NCBI GenBank assembly: GCA_945957185.1
Contig: CAMFKA010000001.1
Coordinates: 1-27,218, forward strand
Length of the DNA: 27,218 bases
Source of the DNA: an uncultured Chlamydiaceae bacterium
GTDB taxonomy: Bacteria; Chlamydiota; Chlamydiia; Chlamydiales; Parachlamydiaceae
Reading direction: 5' to 3'
Position 1 is the stretch's first letter. Each line of letters begins with the position of its first letter. Positions 14,786 through 22,608 of the stretch are shown piece after piece. Position numbers and translations under genes: made by a program. The notes under the pieces are model-generated. The model did not search any database. It was not told the DNA's origin and worked only from the letters and a program-made list of their open reading frames with translations.

Positions 14786-15586
14786 ATGATTGAAATTACC
14801 AGTTTACAAAACCCAAAGATTAAGCATCTTACAGCTCTTCGCGAGAGAAGGGAACGAGATCGCTCCAACGAGTTCACTATCGAAGGATACAGAGAACTCC
14901 TCCGCGCGGTCGACGCCGGATGGCGCATGACGCAACTGTACTACTGCCCTGAATTTTTCCTGGGCAGCAACGAACAAGCCCTGATCGATAGAATCGAACG
15001 TTATGGCGCTCAGTTATTTAGCTGCTCAAAGCCGGTGTTCGAAAAACTTTCCTACCGCGATAGACCCGACGGATTAATCGGTGTGAGCGAACAAAAGACG
15101 ACCTTACTGCATGAAATGAAAAAAGATTTTCTCATTGTCGCCGAAGCAATCGAAAAGCCGGGGAACTTGGGGACGATTTTGCGCACAGCAGATGCAGTGG
15201 GAGTCGACGGTTTGATTTTAGCCGACAAATGCACCGACTTGTTTAATCCGAACGTTGTCCGGGCCAGCGTAGGCACTTTATTTTCCGTTCCTATCGCCGA
15301 AGCCTCCGGAGAAGAGTCGCTTAAGTGGCTAAAAGACAACAATATACAGATTTTAGCCGCCACCCCTCATGCACAATACGAATACACAGACGTCGATTTA
15401 ACAGGTCCTCTTGCGATTGTTCTTGGAACCGAACAGTTAGGACTCTCCGAAAGATGGATGCAAAATGCCGACATTCAAGTCAAAATCCCCATGATGGGAA
15501 TCGCCGACTCGCTGAACGTTTCTACAGCTTCCAGTGTTCTTCTTTATGAAGCCCTAAGGCAAAGGCGCCGCAAACAAAATGGTTAA
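14786..15586 (+). CDS. TrmH/SpoU-family RNA 2'-O-methyltransferase
   Basis: A 266-residue SPOUT methyltransferase that uses S-adenosylmethionine to methylate a ribose 2'-OH in rRNA or tRNA. The N-terminal substrate-binding domain starts SLQNPKIKHLTALRERRERDR and has FTIEGYRELLRA. The catalytic knot has the three family motifs: EKPGNLGTILRTADAVG (about residues 118-134), IVLGTEQLGLS (about 210-220) and IPMMGIADSLNVSTASSVLLYEA (about 233-255). Which nucleotide is modified cannot be told from motifs. The upstream sequence TGGCGGT gives a modest ribosome binding site. The downstream pseudouridine synthase overlaps by eight bases, making a two-gene RNA-modification operon. Confidence 0.92.
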   Translation: MIEITSLQNPKIKHLTALRERRERDRSNEFTIEGYRELLRAVDAGWRMTQLYYCPEFFLGSNEQALIDRIERYGAQLFSCSKPVFEKLSYRDRPDGLIGVSEQKTTLLHEMKKDFLIVAEAIEKPGNLGTILRTADAVGVDGLILADKCTDLFNPNVVRASVGTLFSVPIAEASGEESLKWLKDNNIQILAATPHAQYEYTDVDLTGPLAIVLGTEQLGLSERWMQNADIQVKIPMMGIADSLNVSTASSVLLYEALRQRRRKQNG

Positions 15587-16214
15587 TGTGCTCTTTGAGG
15601 ACAACCACTTGCTGGTTTTAGAGAAACCAGCGGGATTGTTAACAATCGCCGGAGGAACCGAAGAAGACAATCTGCAAGATCAGGGGCGGGAGTATCTAAA
15701 AATTTCCAAAAATAAGCCTGGAAACGTTTTCTTGGAGCCCGTACACCGTATTGACCGCCCCGTGAGCGGGATTGTGTTGTTTGCTAAAACAAGCAAAGCG
15801 TTGTCGCGGCTTATGGCAGCAATGCGAGAGGGAAAATACGAAAAAATTTATCAAGCAAAGGTGGAAGGGAAGTTCGATCAATTGGAAGGACGATTGATCC
15901 ATTATCTAGTCCACGATGAATACCACGCACAAGTGGTAAATAAATCCCATCCGCAAGGGAAGGAATCTCGTTTAAGTTATCGTGTAATAGAAAATGACGA
16001 TGTGTCTTTAGTCGAGATCGCTCTGGAAACGGGGAGATATCATCAAATTCGTGCTCAGATGGCAGCGGTAGGGCATCCGATTGTCGGAGACACTCGCTAC
16101 GGCAGCAAAACTCCTTTAGCAAGGATTTTGTTGCACCACAGTCGATTATCCTTCATGCATCCCGTGACTCAAAACCCCGTTACAGTTGAGTCTCCAGCGG
16201 CTTGTCATATATAA
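15579..16214 (+). CDS. RluA-family pseudouridine synthase
   Basis: A 211-residue pseudouridine synthase that isomerises uridine in rRNA or tRNA. VLFEDNHLLVLEKPAGLLT opens the catalytic domain. The catalytic Asp is in H56-R-I-D59, followed by RPVSGIVLFAKTSKA, and ETGRYHQIRAQMAAVGHPIVGDTRYG near the C terminus is the second family signature. It has no S4 domain, so it resembles the short RluA/TruC-like forms. It starts inside the end of the methyltransferase gene, and its last 35 bases overlap the convergent gene at 16180, so the two transcripts are antisense at their 3' ends. Confidence 0.92.
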   Translation: MVNVLFEDNHLLVLEKPAGLLTIAGGTEEDNLQDQGREYLKISKNKPGNVFLEPVHRIDRPVSGIVLFAKTSKALSRLMAAMREGKYEKIYQAKVEGKFDQLEGRLIHYLVHDEYHAQVVNKSHPQGKESRLSYRVIENDDVSLVEIALETGRYHQIRAQMAAVGHPIVGDTRYGSKTPLARILLHHSRLSFMHPVTQNPVTVESPAACHI

Positions 16215-17199
16215 CTTCGTCAATCAAATAGTCATTATTGAGTCTTAAGGTGCAGTTCAAGTTTAAATAGCGACCCCCGTAAGAAATGGTTTCTAAACGA
16301 TCTGTGTGATTGATGATATCGTGAGCTTGCAATTTTGGATTAAATGTTACTCGGATAGCTTGTATTTTGCGTGTTTTAGGTTCTTGTATTAATGAAACAT
16401 AAATATCGAATCTAGAAAGTGTGAAAGGTTTGTATGCGACGTACTCGCCTTCATTTAAGATGGTTAATAATTGATGTGGTAAGATGTTATCAGATTGTAT
16501 AGCTCTGAATAACCCACCAACATTCTTTATAAGTCCGGTAAAGCCTATACCTTCAGCGCCCTGTGTTATTAGTCTATGTCCGGATTCATAAGTACTTTGA
16601 TAAAAAAAGCGAGAGTTGTCGTTGTTTACACGAGAACGGTGAAGTGGCCATGGAGAAACTGCTGCAGCGTTCAACTGATCTTTGACTTCCATTGCAAAAT
16701 TGGAAGAGGCTTCTTTAAGTTGATTTAGACGAGGAATCAATGTTTGCTGCCTTCTCAATAATTGAGCGTGATCCAAAGCGAAGCCATAAGACTTTGCATT
16801 TCGTTTAAGCACAAAAGAGACGCCAATGAGATTAAAGAAAGGAATGGCGCTGCCGATCGATGTCACCATTCTTTTGACGCCTTTTAAAGCATCTTTTCCT
16901 TGATTCATTGCTTCGGATAAATTGAGGCTAGCTAAAAACCACAGTGCAGCAACAGTCCTCACAACACAACGAACGGTACCATAGGTAAAGCCAACGACAC
17001 CGGAAATGGGAGACAGAAGAATTTTGGTAACTGCGTAAAAATGATCGCTAACAGAGGATTGGAGGAGAGGGGGTTTTGACATTGTGCTATTTTTAGGAGG
17101 AGTTAATTTTATCCATCCTGCAGCAATGGCAGGCTCGAGAATTAAACTATCGTGAGTGTTAATGTCTATAGATCGTAACACGCTAATTAAAGTCGACAT
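16180..17199 (-). CDS. unrecognised protein with hydrophobic segment, strongly promoted
   Basis: A 339-residue protein of unknown function. Residues about 50-90 are largely hydrophobic (ILLSPISGVVGFTYG and CVVRTVAALWFLASL), and a second hydrophobic stretch (AIPFFNLIGVSFVL) follows near 120, so membrane association is likely. The C-terminal part is soluble, with strand-rich text (YVAYKPFTLSRFDIYVSLIQ). No signal peptide is evident. Secretion as a host-directed or inclusion-type protein is possible in Chlamydiae but not shown here. I use the ATG at 17199 with AAGG upstream; a TTG 18 bases earlier is less likely. Its promoter is a full consensus. It converges on and overlaps the pseudouridine synthase gene by 35 bases. 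Confidence 0.75.
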   Translation of the reverse strand: MSTLISVLRSIDINTHDSLILEPAIAAGWIKLTPPKNSTMSKPPLLQSSVSDHFYAVTKILLSPISGVVGFTYGTVRCVVRTVAALWFLASLNLSEAMNQGKDALKGVKRMVTSIGSAIPFFNLIGVSFVLKRNAKSYGFALDHAQLLRRQQTLIPRLNQLKEASSNFAMEVKDQLNAAAVSPWPLHRSRVNNDNSRFFYQSTYESGHRLITQGAEGIGFTGLIKNVGGLFRAIQSDNILPHQLLTILNEGEYVAYKPFTLSRFDIYVSLIQEPKTRKIQAIRVTFNPKLQAHDIINHTDRLETISYGGRYLNLNCTLRLNNDYLIDEVIYDKPLETQL

Positions 17200-17228
17200 T
17201 CTATTACCTTTTTTCAATTTAAAATAAA

Positions 17229-17258
17229 ATTATATCACACTTTTTTCTTTATTGTCAA
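17229..17258 (-). promoter_or_regulatory. full-consensus sigma70 promoter for the 339-residue gene
   Basis: On the minus strand TTGACA (17258-17253) and TATAAT (17234-17229) are 18 bases apart, both exact consensus hexamers. The predicted start is about 20 bases before the AAGG/ATG start region at 17199. Confidence 0.75.
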
Positions 17259-17292
17259 TTTTATAATTAAAAGGGAGATAGCCGGGATGAAT

Positions 17293-17547
17293 GCGGTATA
17301 AGTGTCAACATTCAAGGAACGATAGCAAGACAACGCGGAGACGCGGGGACGCAGGGACGCGGAGTTTTTTTTCTTTTATAAAAAAATATAATTGTGATTT
17401 TTGTCTAGATAACAGGGTCTTCTTTACCACGTTAGGAACTTCTCCGCGTCCCTGCGTCTCTGCGTCTCCGCGTGAATCTGTTCCTTTTGTTGGATGTTAA
17501 TTTTCAATAAGATAAGAAATATAATGAGTTAGGTTGACGCCGATGCA
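17293..17547. repeat. GC-rich inverted repeat, copy 2, longest form
   Basis: The left arm (about 17314-17366) has period-eight units (acgcggag, acgcgggg, acgcaggg, acgcggag). An AT-rich core with aattgtgatttttgtctaga follows, then the inverted right arm (about 17431-17486). Outer motifs are ggtataagtgtcaac at 17295-17309 and, inverted, gttgacgccgatgc at 17533-17546. Core and outer motifs recur in opposite orientation in copy 3. With the promoter at 17229 it fills the 359-base gap 17200-17558. An open frame inside it is only repeat sequence. Confidence 0.75.
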
Positions 17548-17558
17548 GTCCCCTGAGG

Positions 17559-18599
17559 TTATTTGATAGGAGGGATTGTTTTTAAGATTAACTCCAACTC
17601 CTGATACTCCGCTAACACACGGTCCACCTCGTGCAGTGTCAACACGATCGTGGGGTGGTTCACACTCGGAGACTCCGTTAACGCCGTTTTCAACTGCAAA
17701 AATGGAGCCCGTATCACCTCCAAAGGGATACCCTTATCTTGACGGTAAAGCTCTTTCGAAATTGTCTCCAACGTCTTAACAACCTCCACTAATGCATCTC
17801 CAAGGTCTTTGTCATCAAGCGGAGCCTCATTAGCAGCTGTGTGGCACAATTCAATCAGCATCAAACTCGTCTTGATGGCAACGTCTTTGGCATCTCCTTT
17901 AACCGCTTTTTCCGCCAAATTCCCCGCAATAACCAGGGCTGCTCCGGCAAACTGCGGCCGAGTGCCCATAGCGTGCAAGGCCAACTTCCCTAACGTAGTA
18001 TTCACCTGAACGCATAAGGAGTCGAGATGTTCCCGTAAACCGAGCTCAAAAAGACCTTTTAAGCGCTCATATAAAAAATAAATGACATAACCCACTCGCG
18101 CGGAATCCAAAGCGTCCGATGCTGACAAAAACTGCTTCCCAATCATCAACTGAGCGTCCACTCCCGCCGATGCTAACGAGACATTGGATTTTCTTACTGC
18201 TTTGGTGTTGATCTCATGAATCGCCTCTATCCAGTCGCATAGTTCCGGTTCGTTTTGTCGAAAAATGCATTTTTTAGCTTCGTTCTGATAGCCCGCCAAC
18301 AGATGAAAAGGGTCCGATTCCGACCGAGAGATTCGAAACAACTCCCAAGTCGATAAAATGGCGATTACGACAGTGAAATAACTGACTGCCGGATGAAAAT
18401 AAGATCCCAAAACGGTCAACAAAATCGCTGCTAACGTAAGAAATTCGAGCAGAGAGACGATCCAATTGCGACTAAAATATCCAAGCGCTTTTGTTGAAAT
18501 ATTTTTTTGAAGTTTCAAATTGCCGCGCCATGCGGATTGTCTTGTGATCACCAAAAGAGCAAATAGCGCGATCGCAATAAGCAGGGATATTTCCGTCAT
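17559..18599 (-). CDS. unrecognised membrane protein
   Basis: A 346-residue protein of unknown function. Three hydrophobic helices lie in the first 90 residues (ISLLIAIALFALLVIT, LLEFLTLAAILLTVLGSYF and VSYFTVVIAILSTWELF). The remaining 250 residues are soluble and mostly helical, with Leu/Ala-rich text and no catalytic motif that I can see. This layout suggests an inner-membrane anchor with a cytoplasmic helical domain. GGAG seven bases upstream of the ATG supports the start. It is divergent from the gene at 18754 and its stop lies next to repeat copy 2. A conserved chlamydial hypothetical is the most I can say. Confidence 0.8.
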   Translation of the reverse strand: MTEISLLIAIALFALLVITRQSAWRGNLKLQKNISTKALGYFSRNWIVSLLEFLTLAAILLTVLGSYFHPAVSYFTVVIAILSTWELFRISRSESDPFHLLAGYQNEAKKCIFRQNEPELCDWIEAIHEINTKAVRKSNVSLASAGVDAQLMIGKQFLSASDALDSARVGYVIYFLYERLKGLFELGLREHLDSLCVQVNTTLGKLALHAMGTRPQFAGAALVIAGNLAEKAVKGDAKDVAIKTSLMLIELCHTAANEAPLDDKDLGDALVEVVKTLETISKELYRQDKGIPLEVIRAPFLQLKTALTESPSVNHPTIVLTLHEVDRVLAEYQELELILKTIPPIK

Positions 18600-18682
18600 A
18601 GTGTTTCTCCGTTACGTCTCTTAAGGTCTACCATGTCAGCAAAATTTCTTCCAGAATTTTTGTGATGCAATCCAAATTTCAG

Positions 18683-18711
18683 TTGATTTTTAATTTTGTT
18701 TTTGATAAAAT
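18683..18711 (+). promoter_or_regulatory. sigma70-type promoter for the 162-residue gene
   Basis: TTGATT (18683-18688) and TAAAAT (18706-18711) are 17 bases apart. The predicted start is about 35 bases upstream of the ATG at 18754, leaving room for the AAAGAGG ribosome binding site. Confidence 0.6.
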
Positions 18712-18753
18712 AGTTATTTTAAATCAGATAAACATTAAATAAAGAGGTTTGTT

Positions 18754-19242
18754 ATGAGTTTTTATATACATGGATGTAACAGTGTGGATGCTGCTCCTTC
18801 AACCTTCAAATATCAGCTCTCCGCAACGTGTGCAAAAAGGCATCTTGCAGATTTTAAATCGGGATTCTTCCAAAATAGACTTTATTTTGTAATTGGAACT
18901 CTCGAATCTGCAATGCATACTGTTTCATCTGTTGTACATGTGGCGATGGCGATTTTGTTTGTGCCCGTTAAAGCTGTCATCAATACGCTCTCTCTACTTC
19001 TTCCGGAGAGAAACCCATTTATGAGAAATGCAACTCTTTGTCAGCGAATTAGTAAAATTCTAAATCCTAAAGAATGGGTTGTAACGAGAAATGTTGCTTG
19101 GGCAATAACACACCTCACGAGTACGCTTAATAGTGGGATTGGGGTGCTAGCACCTGTAATCGCTTATGGTATAGATAGAGTTGTGTTGTCTCCACTTCAT
19201 CGATCGATCGGCACAAACGACGTCGGTCGCTTGTATTGTTAA
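18754..19242 (+). CDS. unrecognised small membrane-associated protein
   Basis: A 162-residue protein of unknown function. Residues about 50-90 hold a long hydrophobic stretch (SVVHVAMAILFVPVKAVINTLSLLL) and a second lies near 125-150 (STLNSGIGVLAPVIAYGI). Two hydrophobic segments separated by a polar loop recall chlamydial inclusion-membrane or host-membrane proteins, but the similarity is only in layout. AAAGAGG precedes the ATG with good spacing. It is a single-gene unit: its own promoter upstream and a perfect 11-bp hairpin downstream. It has a broadly similar make-up to the 339-residue protein at 16180, without clear sequence identity. Confidence 0.7.
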   Translation: MSFYIHGCNSVDAAPSTFKYQLSATCAKRHLADFKSGFFQNRLYFVIGTLESAMHTVSSVVHVAMAILFVPVKAVINTLSLLLPERNPFMRNATLCQRISKILNPKEWVVTRNVAWAITHLTSTLNSGIGVLAPVIAYGIDRVVLSPLHRSIGTNDVGRLYC

Positions 19243-19263
19243 TCTCAATCTATTGCGAGTCCT

Positions 19264-19291
19264 GAACAACCGACCGAAAAGTCGGTTGTTC
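19264..19291 (+). terminator. hairpin after the 162-residue gene, probable terminator
   Basis: GAACAACCGAC (19264-19274) is exactly inverted at 19281-19291 around CGAAAA. It lies 22 bases after the stop. The downstream run is only ccattctt, so termination may be incomplete or factor-assisted. Confidence 0.6.
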
Positions 19292-19315
19292 CATTCTTAT
19301 CACATTAATCATTAG

Positions 19316-19343
19316 TTGCAGAGAAAGAAAAAAACGGTACAAT
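19316..19343 (+). promoter_or_regulatory. promoter for gmhA-lpxK
   Basis: TTGCAG (19316-19321) and TACAAT (19338-19343) are 16 bases apart. The predicted start near 19350 leaves a leader of about 20 bases before the gmhA ATG, with no clear ribosome binding site in it. Confidence 0.55.
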
Positions 19344-19368
19344 TAACGTAAAAAACCGTGTGTTTCTT

Positions 19369-19971
19369 ATGCTCAAAAAAAGCCTTTTATTTTCCATATC
19401 CGAATCGATTCGCGCAATGACACTCCTTTCTGAACCGTTTGCAGTTGAATTTATGGAAGATGCCGCAGAGATGATTGCGACTTGCTTTGCAGAAGGTGGA
19501 AAAATCATCATTGCAGGTAACGGAGGCAGCCTTTGCGATGCGATGCATTTTGCAGAGGAACTCACAGGGCAATTCAGAAAACCAAGACAAGCACTTCCCG
19601 CCATCGCTTTATCAGAACCCGGGCACCTTACGTGCGTGTCGAACGATTTTGGCTTTGATCACGTGTTTTCACGTGGTGTTGAAGCGTTCGGTAAAAGTGG
19701 AGACATTTTCATCGGCTTGACGACAAGCGGCAACTCAGAAAATATCGTCAAAGCCTTTGCTGCAGCAAAGGAGCGCGGCCTCAAGACAATCGCATTCCTC
19801 GGCAAAGAAGGCGGTCGTCTTCGAGGGCAAGCTGATTTGGAGCTGATCATCAATGGATTTTCCACTTCCGACCGCATTCAAGAGGCTCATATGGCCGCAA
19901 TCCACATGATCATCGAACTTGTAGAGTACCACCTGTTCAAAGAAAGTGCCGTCCAGCCTGCGACGAGATAA
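19369..19971 (+). CDS. gmhA: sedoheptulose-7-phosphate (phosphoheptose) isomerase
   Basis: GmhA converts sedoheptulose 7-phosphate to D-glycero-D-manno-heptose 7-phosphate, the first step to ADP-heptose for the LPS core, in the cytoplasm. The 200-residue product (E. coli 192) is a single SIS domain. It shows AGNGGSLCDAMHFAEELTGQFR near residue 50, CVSNDFGFDHVFSR, TTSGNSENIVKAFAAAKERG, and DRIQEAHMAAIHMIIELVE at the C terminus with the active-site His; this tracks E. coli GmhA closely. Start: ATG at 19369, or GTG at 19360. lpxK begins four bases after its stop. Chlamydiaceae LPS has no heptose, so this gene marks a different LPS or use of ADP-heptose. Confidence 0.93.
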   Translation: MLKKSLLFSISESIRAMTLLSEPFAVEFMEDAAEMIATCFAEGGKIIIAGNGGSLCDAMHFAEELTGQFRKPRQALPAIALSEPGHLTCVSNDFGFDHVFSRGVEAFGKSGDIFIGLTTSGNSENIVKAFAAAKERGLKTIAFLGKEGGRLRGQADLELIINGFSTSDRIQEAHMAAIHMIIELVEYHLFKESAVQPATR

Positions 19972-19975
19972 TTTC

Positions 19976-21106
19976 ATGTTTAAACATTACTTGCAGTCCC
20001 GCACGTGGGAAACTTACTTTTTAAATGTTATCAAAGGACGAAAGTCGGGGATTATTCCTTCTCTCCTTCGTCCGATTCTTCTGCTTTTCAGCTGGGGTTA
20101 TGCCGCAGGGATCTGGCTGCGCAATCGGGCGTACGATATGGGGTGGATGAGAAAGTACTCCCCTCCGGTTCCTCTTGTTATCAGCGTCGGTAACATCGTA
20201 GCGGGAGGGACAGGAAAAACTCCGGTCACACTCATGCTGGCGAAAGAGTTTTATACACAAACCCAGATTGCAATTCTATCTCGTGGATACCGCTCCGAAG
20301 CGGAAAAACTGACAAATCCAGTCTGGATCAGCAAAGGGCACGGCCCTATATTGCCCGCACACTACTGTGGCGATGAACCGTATCTACTCGCAAAAAATCT
20401 GCCCAATGCCTACGTGTTTGTCGGCTGCAATCGGCATAAAGCGTCAAATATGGCAGCAAAAGCCGGTGCGCGAGTGATTTTACTCGACGATGGAATGCAG
20501 CACCGTGCGCTTGCTCGCGACCTCGATGTTGTCGTCATCGATGCGATAGACCCTTTTGGCCTCGGTCACTACCTTCCACGTGGGTTGTTGCGAGAAAGTT
20601 TGGACTCATTGAAACGTGCAGACCTGATTGTCATCAACCACGCTGTCGATGAAGCGCGCTTCAAAACCGTAGGGGAGCTTTTAGAGCGGTATACGAAGTC
20701 TCCACGCGTGGGTGTGAAGATGGAAGTGGACCAAGTGATGGATTTCAACGATCAACCTTACGGCGATTTGAAAGGCAAAAGGGTAGGTTTGTTTTGCGGA
20801 ATCGCGCATCCCGAATATTTTAGGAATACGCTTAAAAGCAGCGGAGCCATCGTTGTCGACGAAATGATCGTTCCCGATCACATGCCTTTTGATATGATGA
20901 GGTTGGAAGAGTTTGCACTGCAATGCAAAGGGAATAATGCCGAAGTCTTAGTCTGTACTGAAAAAGACCGCGTCAAGTTTTCGGGAGCTTTAGATTTAAT
21001 TCTTCCCGTTGTTTGGTTAAAGATGAAACTCTCCGTAGTATATGGAGAAGAGAATTGGAAGATATTTACCTCGAAGGCGATTGAAAATTTAAAACGAAGA
21101 CTGTAA
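19976..21106 (+). CDS. lpxK: tetraacyldisaccharide 4'-kinase
   Basis: LpxK phosphorylates the 4' position of the lipid A disaccharide on the inner face of the cytoplasmic membrane. The 376-residue product has an N-terminal membrane-associated helix (about residues 20-50, LRPILLLFSWGYAAGIWLRN), then the Walker A segment SVGNIVAGGTGKTPVT near residue 75. ILSRGYRSE, GDEPYLLAKNLP, ILLDDGMQHRALARDLDVVVID and the LPRGLLRE segment follow, all typical of LpxK. I start at the ATG at 19976, four bases after gmhA; an in-frame GTG at 19946 lies inside gmhA. Cotranscription with gmhA puts lipid A and heptose steps in one operon, with kdsD about 3 kb away. Confidence 0.94.
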   Translation: MFKHYLQSRTWETYFLNVIKGRKSGIIPSLLRPILLLFSWGYAAGIWLRNRAYDMGWMRKYSPPVPLVISVGNIVAGGTGKTPVTLMLAKEFYTQTQIAILSRGYRSEAEKLTNPVWISKGHGPILPAHYCGDEPYLLAKNLPNAYVFVGCNRHKASNMAAKAGARVILLDDGMQHRALARDLDVVVIDAIDPFGLGHYLPRGLLRESLDSLKRADLIVINHAVDEARFKTVGELLERYTKSPRVGVKMEVDQVMDFNDQPYGDLKGKRVGLFCGIAHPEYFRNTLKSSGAIVVDEMIVPDHMPFDMMRLEEFALQCKGNNAEVLVCTEKDRVKFSGALDLILPVVWLKMKLSVVYGEENWKIFTSKAIENLKRRL

Positions 21107-21146
21107 TATGAGCAGAATAATTAAATAGTGAAAGATGGTGTAGTGC

Positions 21147-22409
21147 GTGAAGCTTTGGATGAAAATTTTATTAGCATTAGTGTTTGGTGTGATTTTTGGA
21201 GGTGTGCTTAATCAAGACTTCCCTCAATTATTTCAGGCTATCGATCAAAATCTCCTCGATCCCATTGGCTCCATATTTCTGAACCTCATCAACATGATTA
21301 TCGTCCCTCTGGTGCTCTCCTCGATGACAGTGGGGATTACTAGCATTCATGACCCGCAAAAGCTGGGTCGTGTCGGTATCAAAGTCATTCTGATCTACAT
21401 CGTTACGACAGCAATCGCCATTGGAATCGGTTTGTCTGCGGCAAAGATTTTTCATCCCGGAGAGGGGTTGGAGCTGACCGGCGCTGCAACGGAATTAGTG
21501 ATTAATGACGCTCCCACAATTAAAGAAATCATCCTTTCGATTGTTCCAAAAAATCCGATCGCTTCTCTTGTCAGTGAAAACGTTCTCCAAATCATTGTTT
21601 TCTCAATATTTTTGGGACTTTCGATTAATTTTGCCGGAGATAAAGGACGCCCCCTTCGCGAATTCTTAGAGTCGCTTGCGGAAACGATGTATAAGCTGAC
21701 CGGTATCGTCATGGAGTTCTCTCCCATTGGTGTTTTCGCTATTATGGCCTCTGTGACAGGGAAGTTTGGATGGTCTGTCCTTAAACCTCTTTCCCACTTC
21801 CTTTTTGCCTACTACTTCGCTTGTGGGATCCATGTTTTGGTTGTTTTCTGCGGGCTGTTGTGGCTCTTTGCAAAACTCAATCCTTGGCACTTCTTCCGCG
21901 GAATGGGCGATGCGATTATGATGGCATTTTCGACTTGCAGCAGCTCTGCAACGTTGCCAGTCTCTATGCATTGCGTCCAACGCAATTTAGGGGTCTCGAA
22001 AAACCTCACCAGCTTTATTCTTCCGTTAGGATCGACAATCAACATGAACGGAAGCGCCATCTACCAAGGGATGGCTGCGATATTTGTCAGCCAAGTTTAC
22101 GGCATCCATTTGGATTGGTCGGCATTGCTTACGATTGTCTTAACGGCAACCCTATCAGCGATAGGGGCTGCAGGGATACCGGGAACGGGATTTTTGATGC
22201 TTAGCGCGGTGTTGACTTCTGCGGGATTGCCGACGGAGGGGTTGGGGATTCTTTTGGGAATTGACCGTCTTCGTGAAATGGTTTCGACTGTATTGAATGT
22301 TTTAGGCGATGCTGTCGTTGCTATTGTAGTGGCAAAGCAAGAGGGAGAGTTAGACGAGCGGCAATACAATCATGAGAAGCTCGTCGAAATGGAAAGCTCC
22401 GAAATCTAA
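21147..22409 (+). CDS. gltP: dicarboxylate/amino acid:cation symporter (glutamate/aspartate type)
   Basis: A 420-residue sodium- or proton-coupled symporter of the DAACS family in the inner membrane, probably importing glutamate, aspartate or C4-dicarboxylates from the host. Family signatures are the serine-rich hairpin TCSSSATLPVS, PLGSTINMNGSAIYQG (NMNGS in place of the common NMDGT), the second hairpin AAGIPGTGFLMLSAVLTSAGLP, and GIDRLREMVSTVLNVLGDAVVAI, whose Asp and Arg bind substrate. About eight membrane helices are readable. The start is GTG at 21147 with GATGGTG upstream; an ATG at 21159 is possible. C. trachomatis also has a GltT homologue. It converges on icd across repeat copy 3. 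Confidence 0.92.
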   Translation: MKLWMKILLALVFGVIFGGVLNQDFPQLFQAIDQNLLDPIGSIFLNLINMIIVPLVLSSMTVGITSIHDPQKLGRVGIKVILIYIVTTAIAIGIGLSAAKIFHPGEGLELTGAATELVINDAPTIKEIILSIVPKNPIASLVSENVLQIIVFSIFLGLSINFAGDKGRPLREFLESLAETMYKLTGIVMEFSPIGVFAIMASVTGKFGWSVLKPLSHFLFAYYFACGIHVLVVFCGLLWLFAKLNPWHFFRGMGDAIMMAFSTCSSSATLPVSMHCVQRNLGVSKNLTSFILPLGSTINMNGSAIYQGMAAIFVSQVYGIHLDWSALLTIVLTATLSAIGAAGIPGTGFLMLSAVLTSAGLPTEGLGILLGIDRLREMVSTVLNVLGDAVVAIVVAKQEGELDERQYNHEKLVEMESSEI

Positions 22410-22411
22410 TT

Positions 22412-22590
22412 TAAGCAACGATAGCAAGCCAACGCGGAGGCGCGGGGACGCAGGGAAGCAGAGAAAATTGGGGATCCCAGTGTCTAGAAAAAATCACAAT
22501 TACATTCTTTTAAAAGGAAAAAAAACTCTGCGTCCCCGCGTCTCCGCGTTATCTTGTTCTTTTTCTATAAATTAGGTTGACGCTTATGCC
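22412..22590. repeat. GC-rich inverted repeat, copy 3, between convergent genes
   Basis: The left arm begins at 22412, two bases after the gltP stop. The right arm is about 22527-22566. The core contains tctagaaaaaatcacaatta, the inverse of the copy 2 core, and the outer motif aggttgacgcttatgcc (22574-22590) is the inverse of copy 2's left end (shared pattern GGYATAAGYGTCAAC). It reaches to 19 bases from the icd stop codon. Confidence 0.75.
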
Positions 22591-22608
22591 AGGGCCTCTT
22601 GCTCTTGC

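Noticed and set aside
14778..14789. Three-codon frame ATG GCG GTA TGA overlapping the methyltransferase start as an upstream control peptide
   Set aside because: It is too short to separate from chance, and has no ribosome binding site of its own.
17291..17500. 69-codon open frame on the plus strand
   Set aside because: It lies wholly inside repeat copy 2 and its residues are the translation of the octamer arms; no ribosome binding site.
19305..19604. 99-codon minus-strand frame opposite gmhA
   Set aside because: It overlaps the conserved gmhA coding region and crosses its promoter; no supporting signals.
22372..22575. 67-codon open frame on the plus strand after the symporter
   Set aside because: It starts inside gltP in another frame and runs through repeat copy 3; low-complexity product.
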